Shown here one piece after another: positions 40,690-48,753 of a stretch of 64,000 nt of DNA. The notes under the pieces are model-generated. The model ran no database searches. It saw nothing but the letters and a program-made list of their open reading frames with translations, and was not told the origin of the DNA. This stretch comes from Mycobacterium asiaticum (GTDB lineage Bacteria > Actinomycetota > Actinomycetes > Mycobacteriales > Mycobacteriaceae). Position numbers and translations under genes: made by a program. Numbering within the stretch: the stretch's first letter is position 1; each line of letters opens with the position of its first letter. Location: assembly GCF_001673635.1 (NCBI RefSeq), contig NZ_LZMH01000010.1, positions 87,638 to 151,637 on the forward strand, given 5' to 3'.

Positions 40690-42345
40690 GTGTCGACAGC
40701 ACCGGGACGACCACTGCCGCTGGTCACCGATGAGAACGAGTTTTTCTGGACGGCCGGCGCCGACGGGACGCTGCGGTTCCAGGAGTGTCGGGCGTGCACT
40801 GCGCTGATCCATCCGCCGGCACCGGTGTGCCGCTACTGCCGCAGCCGGGACATCGGCGTGCGGGACGTCTCCGGCAAGGCCACGCTGGCCGGGTTCACCG
40901 TGAACCACCGGTTCAGCCTGCCCGGTATGCCCGCGCCCTACGTGGTGGCGCAGGTGGCGATCGTGGAGGACCCGCGTATCCGGTTGACCACCAACATCGT
41001 TGAGGCGGACCCGGAGCAACTGCAGCTCGGGCAACCGGTCGAGGTGGTGTTCGAACACTTCGAGGATGTGTGGCTGCCGCTGTTCCGGCCGAGCGCCGAT
41101 ACCGAGCCGGCCGCGCTGCCCGACGACGAGATCGCGCCGGAGCGCTTCGGCGAACACGTCCGGCCGATGCTGACGGCGGAGAAGTTCGAGGACAAGGTCG
41201 CACTGAGCGGCATCGGCATGTCCAAGATCGGCCGCCGGCTGATGGCGGCGCCGCTGTCGCTGACCGTGGAAGCCTGCGAGGCCGCGATCGCCGACGCCGG
41301 GCTGACCTTCGACGACATCGACGGCCTGTCCACTTACCCCGGCGGCGGCAACTTCGGCGGCTTCGGTGAGGGCGGTGTCACCGCCCTGGAGGCGGCGCTG
41401 GGCATCCGGCCGACCTGGCACAACGGCGGCATGGAAACCTTCGGCCCGGGCGGGTCGGTGATCGCCGCCATGCTCGCGGTCGCGACCGGGCTGGCCCGGC
41501 ATGTGCTGTGTTTCCGGACGCTGTGGGAAGCCACCTTCAACGAGTTGATGAAGCAGGGCAAGATCGTCCCATCCGGCGGCCGGACCGCCAGCTGGCAGTG
41601 GCCCTTCGGCGCCACGTCGGCCGCACACACGTTGGCGCTCAACGCACAACGCCATTTCCATCGTTACGGCACCACAAAGGAGACGCTCGGCTGGATCGCG
41701 CTGAACCAGCGCGCCAACGCCGAACTGAATCCGACGGCCGTCTACCGCGACCCAATGACGATGGACGACTACCTGAATGCCCGGCCCATCACCACACCGT
41801 TCGGCCTGTACGACTGCGACGTGCCGTGCGACGGTGCCGTCGCCGTCATCGTCTCGGCCGCCGACGCCGCCCGCGAGCTGGCCAAGCCGCCGGTGCTGGT
41901 CGAGGCGGTGGGCACCCAGATCGTCGAGCGCATCGACTGGGACCAGAGCACGCTGACCCACGAACCGCAGGTGCTCGGCCAGGCCGCACATCTATGGACC
42001 CGCACGGCGCTCAAGCCGTCGGACGTCGACGTCGCCGAACTCTACGACGGGTTCACCATGAACTGCCTGTCCTGGATCGAGGCGCTGGGCTTCTGCGGGA
42101 TCGGTGAAGCTCGCGAATTCCTGGATGGCGGTAAGAACATCGCCCGCGACGGCCTGATACCGCTCAACACGCACGGGGGCCAGCTTTCGCACGGCCGTAC
42201 CCACGGCATGGGCCTGCTGCACGAGGCGGTCACCCAGCTGCGTGGTGAGGCCGGTGCACGGCAGGTCGCCGACGCCCGCGTCGGTGTGGTGAGCAGTGGC
42301 GGCCTGACGCCGAGCGGTGTGATCTTGCTCAGGACGGAAGCATGA
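40690..42345 (+). CDS. DUF35 (OB-fold) fused to thiolase-like aldolase (Ltp2/SCPx type)
   Basis: A 551-residue fusion. Residues 1-130 are a DUF35-type domain with a zinc ribbon (C33, C36, C47, C50) and an OB fold. Residues about 165-551 are a thiolase-fold protein of the lipid-transfer/SCPx group, with VAELYDGFTMNCLSWIEALG and NTHGGQLSHGRTHGMG. The nucleophilic cysteine of true thiolases is not seen at its usual place (NGGMETFGPGG instead), as in the Ltp2 retro-aldolases of steroid degradation. There, Ltp2 needs the DUF35 part of a separate ChsH2 protein; here both are in one chain. It likely cleaves a hydroxyacyl-CoA side chain. GTG start after GGAGGTGAC. Confidence 0.85.
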   Translation: MSTAPGRPLPLVTDENEFFWTAGADGTLRFQECRACTALIHPPAPVCRYCRSRDIGVRDVSGKATLAGFTVNHRFSLPGMPAPYVVAQVAIVEDPRIRLTTNIVEADPEQLQLGQPVEVVFEHFEDVWLPLFRPSADTEPAALPDDEIAPERFGEHVRPMLTAEKFEDKVALSGIGMSKIGRRLMAAPLSLTVEACEAAIADAGLTFDDIDGLSTYPGGGNFGGFGEGGVTALEAALGIRPTWHNGGMETFGPGGSVIAAMLAVATGLARHVLCFRTLWEATFNELMKQGKIVPSGGRTASWQWPFGATSAAHTLALNAQRHFHRYGTTKETLGWIALNQRANAELNPTAVYRDPMTMDDYLNARPITTPFGLYDCDVPCDGAVAVIVSAADAARELAKPPVLVEAVGTQIVERIDWDQSTLTHEPQVLGQAAHLWTRTALKPSDVDVAELYDGFTMNCLSWIEALGFCGIGEAREFLDGGKNIARDGLIPLNTHGGQLSHGRTHGMGLLHEAVTQLRGEAGARQVADARVGVVSSGGLTPSGVILLRTEA

Positions 42346-43217
42346 CCCGCCCGAGGGTGGTGATCGTCGAAGGCGTACCCATGTCCGGCATCATCGCCGC
42401 AGCCGAGGACCCCAAGGCCGTCGTGGTGGCCATCCACGGCGGCGGGACCACCGCGATGTACTTCGACTGCCCCGGACATCCCGAATTGTCGCTGCTACGT
42501 ATGGGTCCCACGCTCGGGTTCACGGTGATCGCGCTGGACAGACCGGGCCACGGCAGTTCGGCGGCATACCCCGAGGCGGTGCAGACCCCGCAGCAGCGTG
42601 TCGACCTCGCCTATGGCGCGGTGGACCGGATCCTGGGTCAGCAACCACGCGGAGCGGGGTTGTTCGTGCTGGGCCATTCGGGCGGCTGCGAACTCGCGAC
42701 GCGGATGGCCGCCGACCGTCGTGGCGCCGAACTGCTGGGCCTGGAACTGGGTGGCACCGGGCGGCGCTATCACGACGCCGCAAAGGAGATCATGAAGGCG
42801 GCCGAGGTCAAGGAGCGTCCGCCCGGTACGCGCGAGTTGCTGTGGGAACCGCTGCACCTCTACCCGGCGGACATTCTGCGCGGAGTCACCAACTCGTCGA
42901 CCGCCCCGCCCTACGAGCGCGATGTGGCCCTGAACTGGCCACACCGCTATTTTCCGGAGCTCGCGCCGCAGGTGCGGGTGCCGGTGCGCTTCACCCTCGG
43001 CGAGCACGACCGGGTCTATCGAGGCGACGACGACAATATCGCCGAGATCGCCGAAATGTTCTCGCAAGCACCGCTTTTCACTGCCAACACGCAGCCGAAC
43101 GCCGGGCACAATCTCAGCCTCGGCCTCAACGCCGCCGACTATCACCGCAAGGTGTTCGCTTTTGTGGACGACTGCGTGGCCCGGGGCGCGGGCGATGAGG
43201 ACCGCGAGGCCGGCTGA
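42342..43217 (+). CDS. Alpha/beta hydrolase
   Basis: A 291-residue alpha/beta hydrolase. AIHGGGTTAMYF marks the oxyanion region, LDRPGHGSS the strand before it, and GHSGGCELA the nucleophile elbow (Ser in G-H-S-G-G, about residue 113). The acid is probably in TLGEHDRVY and the base in NAGHNLSLG. It overlaps the aldolase fusion by ATGA and the next gene by one base, so the three form one unit. A thioesterase, lactonase or C-C hydrolase role is possible; no cue selects among them. Confidence 0.84.
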   Translation: MTRPRVVIVEGVPMSGIIAAAEDPKAVVVAIHGGGTTAMYFDCPGHPELSLLRMGPTLGFTVIALDRPGHGSSAAYPEAVQTPQQRVDLAYGAVDRILGQQPRGAGLFVLGHSGGCELATRMAADRRGAELLGLELGGTGRRYHDAAKEIMKAAEVKERPPGTRELLWEPLHLYPADILRGVTNSSTAPPYERDVALNWPHRYFPELAPQVRVPVRFTLGEHDRVYRGDDDNIAEIAEMFSQAPLFTANTQPNAGHNLSLGLNAADYHRKVFAFVDDCVARGAGDEDREAG

Positions 43218-44029
43218 TGCGCGTCGGCTTCATCGGCCTGGGTAGCCAGGGTGGGCCAATGGCGCGGCGGATCATCGACGCGGGGTTCCCGACCACGTTG
43301 TGGGCCCGCCGAACCGCCACCCTGGAACCATTCGCCGGCACCACAGCCGAGCCTGCCGGTTCGCCGGCCGAACTCGCCGCCGCCAGCGACCTGGTGTGCG
43401 TGTGCGTGACGGGCGACGCCGACGTCGAAGAAGTCCTCGTCGGAGGCGGGGTGCTGTCCGCGATGCCGCCGGACGGGGTGGTCGCGGTGCACAGCACCGT
43501 GCATCCCGATACCTGCCGTGATCTCGCGCAACAGGCTAGACGCCACGGTGTTTCGATCATCGATGCACCGGTGAGCGGCGGCGGCCCGGCAGCGGCGCAG
43601 GGTCGCCTGCTGGTGATGGCAGGTGGTGACGCCGACGTGCTGCAGCGCTGCCGACCTGTCTTCGAAAGCTTCTCCGACGCAGTCATTCATCTGGGTGATC
43701 TGGGGTCCGGTCAGACAGCCAAGCTGCTCAACAATCTGCTGTTCACCGCGAACCTGGGCACCGCCGCTGCCGTCCTGACGCTGGCGGCGGACCTCGGCGT
43801 CGCGCCCGAGCGGCTCGCGGCGGTGGTGTCGCGCAGCAGTGGGAACAGCTTCGCGCTCAACTCGATTGGCAAGACCGGCGGCCTGGAGCGGCTGGCGGGA
43901 CTGGCCGGAACGCTGCTGCGAAAGGACGTGCGACTGCTGGCCGACCTCGCCGAGCAGGCGTCCGCGTCCGGCGGCGTTGCGCTCGATGCGGCCGATGCCG
44001 CGCTGGCCCTGATGGACGTGGCCAGATGA
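43217..44029 (+). CDS. NAD(P)-binding beta-hydroxyacid dehydrogenase (HIBADH-like)
   Basis: A 270-residue member of the 3-hydroxyisobutyrate dehydrogenase family, about 25 residues shorter than the one at 29872. GFIGLGSQGGPMARRI at the start, DAPVSGGGPAAAQGRLLVMAGG in the substrate site, and the catalytic lysine in AKLLNNLLFTAN. ATG in the TGATG overlap with the hydrolase gene. Last gene of the aldolase-hydrolase-dehydrogenase operon. It could oxidise a hydroxy acid freed by the aldolase, by position only. Confidence 0.86.
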   Translation: MRVGFIGLGSQGGPMARRIIDAGFPTTLWARRTATLEPFAGTTAEPAGSPAELAAASDLVCVCVTGDADVEEVLVGGGVLSAMPPDGVVAVHSTVHPDTCRDLAQQARRHGVSIIDAPVSGGGPAAAQGRLLVMAGGDADVLQRCRPVFESFSDAVIHLGDLGSGQTAKLLNNLLFTANLGTAAAVLTLAADLGVAPERLAAVVSRSSGNSFALNSIGKTGGLERLAGLAGTLLRKDVRLLADLAEQASASGGVALDAADAALALMDVAR

Positions 44030-44094
44030 ACCCGGCTATCCCTTTTCGCCGCGCCCAGAAACCGCTACCGTTACCGTTACAGTCAGGCGTTCAG

Positions 44095-44109
44095 CTGTAA
44101 TGATTTCAG
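44095..44109. promoter_or_regulatory. Near-palindrome CTGTAATGATTTCAG before P450 gene
   Basis: A 15-bp dyad with one mismatched pair, 28 bp upstream of the P450 start; a direct repeat ACCGTTACCGTTAC lies just before it. It does not match the GAGAAT motif, so this P450-ferredoxin pair may be under other control. Confidence 0.3.
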
Positions 44110-44137
44110 CCCGCAGCTCACACGCGAGGAGTGTTCA

Positions 44138-45346
44138 ATGACCACCACATCGCCGGTCGTCTTCGATCCGTTCTCCGAAGACTTCTTCAACGGCGCCTGG
44201 GACACCTACCGGCGGATGCAGCAGGAAACACCGGTCTATTACAGCGAGCAGTACGACTTCTACGCGCTGACCCGGCACGCGGACGTCGCCGCGGGACTGA
44301 AGAACTTCGAACAGTATTCGTCGGCCTTCGGCATCGACCTCTCCATGGTGCGGACCGGTAAGCCACCGGAACAGAAATCGATCATCTTCATGGACCCGCC
44401 GGACCACCGGCATATGCGCAGCCTGCTCAACAAGGTCTTCACGCCCCGCGCCATCCAGTCGCAGCGCGAGATGGTGGGCCAGAAGATTGACAAGTACCTC
44501 AGCGGAGTCGATCCCGACCGGTTCGATGTGGTGCAGGAGTTCTCCGGACCGTTCCCGGTCGAGGTGATCACGACGATGCTGGGGGTGCCCGAAGAGCACG
44601 CCCAGCGGGTACGCCACCTGATCGACGAGTCGCTGCACCGCGAGCCCGGTCAGGTCGAAACCGGCGAAAAGGGCATGCAGGCCAACATCGAAACCGGCAT
44701 GCTTTACTACGAGATCCTGCAGCAGCGCCGTGCCGAACCGAAGGACGACCTGTTCAGCAAGCTGATCGAGGCCGAGATCGAGCGTGAGGACGGCCAGAAG
44801 ACCAAACTGGACGACATCGAGATCGCCGGCTTCGCAACGTTGTTGGGCGGGGCGGGCGCGGAGACGGTGACCAAGCTGGTCGGCAACGCGCCGGTGGTGT
44901 TCGCGCGATTCCCCGGAGAGTGGCAGAAGCTGTTGGACGACCGCAGCAAGATCCCGGCCGCCGTCGAGGAGCTGCTGCGTTACGAGGCGCCCTCGCAGTA
45001 TCAGGTCCGCTGTTCGACGAAAGATGTCGAGCTGCACGGCGTCACCATCCCGGCCATGAAGCCGGTGTTCTTGATCAACGGCGCGGCCAACCGGGACCCC
45101 GATGCGTGGACCGACCCAGACACCTTCAACATCGACCGGGATCGTCACGAGGCACTGAACCTGAGCTTCGGCTACGGAATCCACAGTTGCCTGGGCGCGG
45201 CGCTGGCCCGCATGGAAAGCGCCATAGCGCTGGAGAAACTGCTGGACTTCATGCCCCGCTACGAGGTGGACTGGGCAGCCTGCAACAGAGTCCAGATGCA
45301 AAACGTCGCCGGCTGGAAGAATGTGCCGGTCAGGGTCATTCGGTAG
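44138..45346 (+). CDS. Cytochrome P450
   Basis: A 402-residue P450 of usual bacterial length. I-helix AGAET at residues 239-243 followed by Val rather than the common Thr/Ser, ExxR in EELLRYEAP, and heme loop LSFGYGIHSCLG with Cys351. ATG start after GAGGAG. The next gene, 8 bp downstream, is a ferredoxin that is its likely electron donor. The sequence resembles the product of 60930-62132 in its N-terminal part (QYDFYALTRHADV versus QHDFYALSRFADV), suggesting a shared subfamily. The substrate is unknown, presumably a lipid or steroid. Confidence 0.93.
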   Translation: MTTTSPVVFDPFSEDFFNGAWDTYRRMQQETPVYYSEQYDFYALTRHADVAAGLKNFEQYSSAFGIDLSMVRTGKPPEQKSIIFMDPPDHRHMRSLLNKVFTPRAIQSQREMVGQKIDKYLSGVDPDRFDVVQEFSGPFPVEVITTMLGVPEEHAQRVRHLIDESLHREPGQVETGEKGMQANIETGMLYYEILQQRRAEPKDDLFSKLIEAEIEREDGQKTKLDDIEIAGFATLLGGAGAETVTKLVGNAPVVFARFPGEWQKLLDDRSKIPAAVEELLRYEAPSQYQVRCSTKDVELHGVTIPAMKPVFLINGAANRDPDAWTDPDTFNIDRDRHEALNLSFGYGIHSCLGAALARMESAIALEKLLDFMPRYEVDWAACNRVQMQNVAGWKNVPVRVIR

Positions 45347-45354
45347 GAACGGCG

Positions 45355-45546
45355 ATGAGAATCGAAGTGGACTGGGAATTGTGCGAGAGCAACGGCGTGT
45401 GCATGGGCATCATCCCGGAGGTGTTCCAGCTCGGCGACGACGACATGCTGACCGTGTTGCAGCCCGAGGTCACCCCGGAGAACGAGGAACTGGTGCGCGA
45501 CGCCGTGCGGCAATGCCCGCGGCAGGCGATCTCGATCGTGGACTAG
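45355..45546 (+). CDS. Small [3Fe-4S]-type ferredoxin, Asn variant
   Basis: A 63-residue ferredoxin with C-ESN-GV-C at residues 10-16 and QCPRQAI at 53-59, i.e. the CxxNxxC...CP class with Asn at the variable position. It is 8 bp downstream of the P450 gene, so a partner role is likely. ATG start with GGAACGGCG upstream. A 23-bp perfect hairpin follows five bases after the stop and terminates the operon. Confidence 0.9.
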   Translation: MRIEVDWELCESNGVCMGIIPEVFQLGDDDMLTVLQPEVTPENEELVRDAVRQCPRQAISIVD

Positions 45547-45551
45547 ACACC

Positions 45552-45604
45552 CAGACGTCAAAGTCCCCATTTCGCACCGAAATGGGGACTTTGACGTCTG
45601 CTCG
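45552..45604. terminator. Long hairpin, copy 2 of CAGACGTC/GAGCAGACG group
   Basis: Perfect 23-bp arms (45552-45574 and 45578-45600) with a 3-base loop, then CTCG completing the GTCTGCTCG end shared with the other hairpins. It lies between convergent ferredoxin and DUF1330 genes; probably a bidirectional terminator. Confidence 0.8.
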
Positions 45605-45625
45605 CCACCAGTGGGCGACGGGCGA

Positions 45626-45931
45626 TCAGCTTCCGGCCGGTGGCATTTCGAACCCGGCGATAATGACCGCATTGCAGTCCGCCGCCGCTTGGCGCAATTT
45701 CGCTGCCTTTTGATAACCCTCGGACTCGTACCACGCCTGGGCGGCATCCACCGATTCGAATTCCAGGACGACGGTCTGATCGCCATGCCAGCTGCCTTCG
45801 AGGACCTTGGGCGCGGTGTCCACGGCGAGGATGTTGACACCACCCATCGCCGGCCCCGCGGCCTTGCCGTACGCCTTCATACCGTCGGGGTCTTTGATGG
45901 CCTCGGTCAGGATGACGTATCCCTTCGCCAC
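45626..45931 (-). CDS. DUF1330 family protein
   Basis: A 101-residue protein with the DUF1330 dimeric ferredoxin-like fold: AKGYVILTEAIKDPDGMKAYG, VVLEFESVDAAQAWYESEGYQ and CNAVIIAGF. The family's function is undefined, though it is often found with catabolic genes and resembles small monooxygenase or isomerase folds. GTG start with AAGGAG eight bases upstream. It is the last gene of the minus-strand P450-ferredoxin-DUF1330 operon. Confidence 0.85.
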   Translation of the reverse strand: MAKGYVILTEAIKDPDGMKAYGKAAGPAMGGVNILAVDTAPKVLEGSWHGDQTVVLEFESVDAAQAWYESEGYQKAAKLRQAAADCNAVIIAGFEMPPAGS

Positions 45932-45957
45932 TGAATCTCCTTGCCTGCCTGTGTCGG

Positions 45958-46146
45958 TCAGCGTTCCTTGATCGCCTGCTCCGGACAGCATTCGATGGCT
46001 TCCCGGGTGGCGGCTTCCAATTCGGTTGGCACGTCTTCGGTTATCGCTTCGGCGTAACCGTCATCCGTCAGGCTGAAAACTTCCGGGCACAACGTCAGGC
46101 ACATGCCGTGACCGCGGCACGTCCCGTCGTCGACCCAGACCTTCAT
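45958..46146 (-). CDS. Small ferredoxin with extra cysteine (P450 partner)
   Basis: A 62-residue ferredoxin. The motif is C-RGH-GM-C at residues 10-16, then LTLCP (C20) and CCPEQAI at 53-59. The His variant at the middle position is as in the 18397 protein, but the added C20 and C53 could allow a different cluster or redox tuning. ATG start overlaps the P450 stop (ATGA), so it is coupled to that gene and is probably its electron donor. Confidence 0.9.
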   Translation of the reverse strand: MKVWVDDGTCRGHGMCLTLCPEVFSLTDDGYAEAITEDVPTELEAATREAIECCPEQAIKER

Positions 46147-47426
46147 GCCGGCGTGAACTCCAGGTGCAGCTCGGTCAGCCCACGCAGGATATAGGTCGGA
46201 ACATACTGGTAGCGCCGGTCATTCGCCGGCCCGTGCACCTGCTCGTCGAGCCTGATGTCGGAGGTCCGATCGAGCAATCGCTCGATCGCGACCCGGGTTT
46301 CGGCCCGGGCCAGCGGTGCACCGGGGCAGCTGTGGATGCCGCGGCCGAAGGACAGATGCTGGCGGGCGTTCTTGCGGGCCGGGTCGAAGGTCGCGGGGTC
46401 CTCGAAACGGCGCGGGTCGCGGTTGGCGGCGGCCTGCAGGATCATCACCGTCGTGCCGGCCGGCAGGTCGACGCCGCCGACGTTGACCGGCACCCGGTTC
46501 ATCCGGAAGTCGCCCTTGACCGGGCTTTCGATCCGCAGCGACTCCTCGATGAAGTTGGGGATCAGGGTGCGGTCCTTGCGCAGCTGCTGCTGGATGTCGG
46601 GACGCTCGGCGAGCGTTTGCAGCGACGCGCCCAGCAGGCGCACGGTCGTTTCCTGTCCGGCCGAGAACACGTTGCTGGCGACGCGGGCGACGTCTTCGAT
46701 CTCGGGGATGGAGCCGTCCGGGTAGGTGGCCGTCGCCAGACCGGTCAGTACGTCGTCACGCGGGTCGCGGCGGCGGTCCCGGACGTAGTCGGAGAACAGG
46801 CCGTAGAGGAATTCCAGGGGGCTGTGCGCCAGCGCTTCCTTGCCGGTGCCGCCGATTCCGCCACCGGAGTGCTGGCGGATGCCCTTGACGAATTTGTCCC
46901 GATCTTCCATCGGGACGCCGAGCAGGTCGGCGATGACCAGCAGTGTGAACGGTCCGGCGAAACCCTTGATCCACTCCCCGCGGCCCGGCGCCAGGAACTC
47001 GTCCAGCACCTGATCGGCCAGCAGCCACATGGCGTCCTCGTTTTCCTTGAGGCGCTTGGGCGTGATCAGCCGCATCAACAGGGAACGGTGGTTGGTGTGG
47101 GTGGGCGGGTCCAGGGTGGGCAGCTGGTCGCTGAACGGCAGTTCGTCGCGGTGCTGCTCGATCAATTCGGTGATGTCGGAGTCGCCCAGCCCGTCGAGCG
47201 GGACCGGAAAGCCGGGGAACGGGCCGGTCACCGAGATGCACGACGAGAAGGTCTTGGCGTCGTTGAGTACCGCGCAGGCTTCCTCCCAGCCGGTGACCAT
47301 GGTGACGCCGTGGTGTTCCTCGCGGGTGACCGGGCACCGCTCCCGTAGCGCCTCGTAGTACGGGTAGGGGTCCTCGATCAGCTGCTTGTCGCGGAAGAAG
47401 TCCAGCTTGGTGACGTCGTTCTCCAT
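46143..47426 (-). CDS. Cytochrome P450
   Basis: A 427-residue P450. AGQETT in the I-helix at residues 256-261, ExxR in EESLRIESP, heme loop LSFGRGIHSCPG with Cys367. The C-terminus, PTYILRGLTELHLEF, is almost the same as that of the partial P450 at the left edge, so the two are close paralogues. ATG at 47426 is chosen because ACGGAG lies before it; a GTG at 47450 would add eight residues. It starts an operon with a ferredoxin and a DUF1330 gene. A degenerate GAGAAT-type site is 30-44 bp upstream. Confidence 0.93.
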   Translation of the reverse strand: MENDVTKLDFFRDKQLIEDPYPYYEALRERCPVTREEHHGVTMVTGWEEACAVLNDAKTFSSCISVTGPFPGFPVPLDGLGDSDITELIEQHRDELPFSDQLPTLDPPTHTNHRSLLMRLITPKRLKENEDAMWLLADQVLDEFLAPGRGEWIKGFAGPFTLLVIADLLGVPMEDRDKFVKGIRQHSGGGIGGTGKEALAHSPLEFLYGLFSDYVRDRRRDPRDDVLTGLATATYPDGSIPEIEDVARVASNVFSAGQETTVRLLGASLQTLAERPDIQQQLRKDRTLIPNFIEESLRIESPVKGDFRMNRVPVNVGGVDLPAGTTVMILQAAANRDPRRFEDPATFDPARKNARQHLSFGRGIHSCPGAPLARAETRVAIERLLDRTSDIRLDEQVHGPANDRRYQYVPTYILRGLTELHLEFTPA

Positions 47427-47455
47427 CTCGTTGCTCCGTTCGAATCTCACCTCGC

Positions 47456-47470
47456 GAGAATCCGCCTCTC
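47456..47470. promoter_or_regulatory. GAGAAT-N3-ATTCTC-type palindrome (GAGAATCCGCCTCTC)
   Basis: It matches 10 of 12 arm positions and is placed just upstream of the P450-ferredoxin-DUF1330 operon. This is the least certain of the nine sites. Confidence 0.4.
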
Positions 47471-47528
47471 ACAGATGAGCATTACATTTCCACATGACCC
47501 GGGTGGGCCGCAACGCCGGTTGTCGAGC

Positions 47529-48032
47529 TCAGGCAGGCAACAGGTCGGCGGCCACTGAGTGGCCCGCCAACAGCCCGCTGCGGAAGGACTCGACCGGGCT
47601 GATCGAACTCGTCTTCGCCGCGGCCGCGGCCAGCGCCTTCGCCTTGAACGTCTGTGCGGCCCTGCTGAGCCGGTGTTGGACCCGACCCACGCTGTCGTCG
47701 AGTTCGGCGGGCCAGGTGCGGCCCCACAGGGTGACCTCGGTGACGCCGTGATCAAGCGCCTGCAGCACCCCGGTGCGAACTCGCGGGTCGGATCCGAGCA
47801 GGTCCGCCGCGGCCGCCAGGGCCTGCGGGCGGGGCCGCGTACCCACCGAGGCCAGAGCGCTCTCCAGGTCGAGGGTCCGGGCGCCGAGGATGTGCAGGGG
47901 CCGGTCGTCGGGATGGTCGGTGAGCAGGACGGTGACATCCCAGCCGGCCATCGCTCGATCGAAGAGCCAGCCACCCGCGAACCGAACCACGTCGACCATG
48001 CTGGACGCCACGACGTCCAGGCGGTATCGCAT
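47529..48032 (-). CDS. Conserved-looking hypothetical protein downstream of TetR
   Basis: A 167-residue protein starting RYRLDVVASSMVDVVRFAGGWLFDRAMAGW and with LLTDHPDDRPLHILGARTLDLESAL in the middle. No domain is recognised. The helical N-terminus and acidic strand suggest a small cytoplasmic protein. ATG start nine bases after the TetR stop, so the two genes are co-transcribed. Functional link to the TetR is likely by position; it might be a cofactor or sensor, but this is only inference. Confidence 0.65.
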   Translation of the reverse strand: MRYRLDVVASSMVDVVRFAGGWLFDRAMAGWDVTVLLTDHPDDRPLHILGARTLDLESALASVGTRPRPQALAAAADLLGSDPRVRTGVLQALDHGVTEVTLWGRTWPAELDDSVGRVQHRLSRAAQTFKAKALAAAAAKTSSISPVESFRSGLLAGHSVAADLLPA

Positions 48033-48040
48033 GTCGGGCT

Positions 48041-48646
48041 CTAGGGCGTCTTGGGCGGGGAAAAGTCGCGCGCCAGCGTCTCCGCGTACTCCTTGAACAC
48101 CTCGGCCAGCGGTATCGAAGGGTCCAGCAACCATGTCATTTCCATTCCGTGGATGAAGGCGAGAATTTCCACTGCCTTGACGGCGGGGTCTATGTCGGTG
48201 CGATACCGGCCGGCGGCCTGCCCGCGGCGGATGCCCGCGGCGACGATCTCGGTGGCATCGCGCTGCCGTCGCACCAGACGGTCGTGCAACGGGGCGTCGG
48301 CGGCGAGGTTCTCCACCAACAGCACGGTGAACGTGCCCAATAGTTCGGGTGCCCGGCTGAAGCGGTCGGCGACCTGGGCAATCTCACCGATCAAGTCACC
48401 GCCGCGGTCGGAGTGCGTGTCGTCATCGGCGTCGCGGGCGTCGAGCACGGCGTGCAGCAACTGCTCCTTCGATTCGAAGTGATGCAGCAGGCCCGCGGGG
48501 GTCACGCCCGCCTCGCGGGCGATCTGGGCGAGCGTGGTGCTGCGCCATCCGTTGCGCGACAACAGCCGCTGGGCCACGGCGAGGATGCGTTGCTTGCGGT
48601 CCTCCCCCTTGGCCAGCAACGTCTCGTAGGGCCGTACCTCGGGCAC
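48041..48646 (-). CDS. TetR-family transcriptional regulator
   Basis: A 201-residue TetR protein. The N-terminal domain reads RKQRILAVAQRLLSRNGWRSTTLAQIAREAGVTPAGLLHHFESKEQLL, a standard helix-turn-helix with the FxSKE end. GTG start. Upstream, a 9-bp inverted repeat (ACCAACCTA...TAGGTTGGT) lies 31-60 bp from the start, a good autoregulatory operator. The thiolase gene lies upstream on the same strand, ending 107 bp before the TetR start. The regulator could control the thiolase-FadE-amidohydrolase genes as well, since CCTAG-like sequence also occurs before the thiolase gene. Confidence 0.9.
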   Translation of the reverse strand: MPEVRPYETLLAKGEDRKQRILAVAQRLLSRNGWRSTTLAQIAREAGVTPAGLLHHFESKEQLLHAVLDARDADDDTHSDRGGDLIGEIAQVADRFSRAPELLGTFTVLLVENLAADAPLHDRLVRRQRDATEIVAAGIRRGQAAGRYRTDIDPAVKAVEILAFIHGMEMTWLLDPSIPLAEVFKEYAETLARDFSPPKTP

Positions 48647-48676
48647 CGGATTCCTTCGTCGAGCCGATCAGGGCAA

Positions 48677-48706
48677 ACCAACCTAGTGAATACACAGTAG
48701 GTTGGT
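48677..48706. promoter_or_regulatory. TetR operator candidate ACCAACCTA-N12-TAGGTTGGT
   Basis: Perfect 9-bp arms spaced by 12 bases, between the thiolase stop and the TetR start. Size and place fit an autoregulatory operator for the TetR at 48041-48646. Confidence 0.7.
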
Positions 48707-48753
48707 TGGTCCGCCGTGACAAGGCCCTTTTCGGGTCCCTTGGTTGCCGCTTT

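Noticed and set aside
40582..41991. 469-residue minus-strand frame opposite the DUF35-aldolase gene
   Set aside because: Antisense shadow; the plus strand has zinc-ribbon and thiolase-fold motifs and a strong ribosome site.
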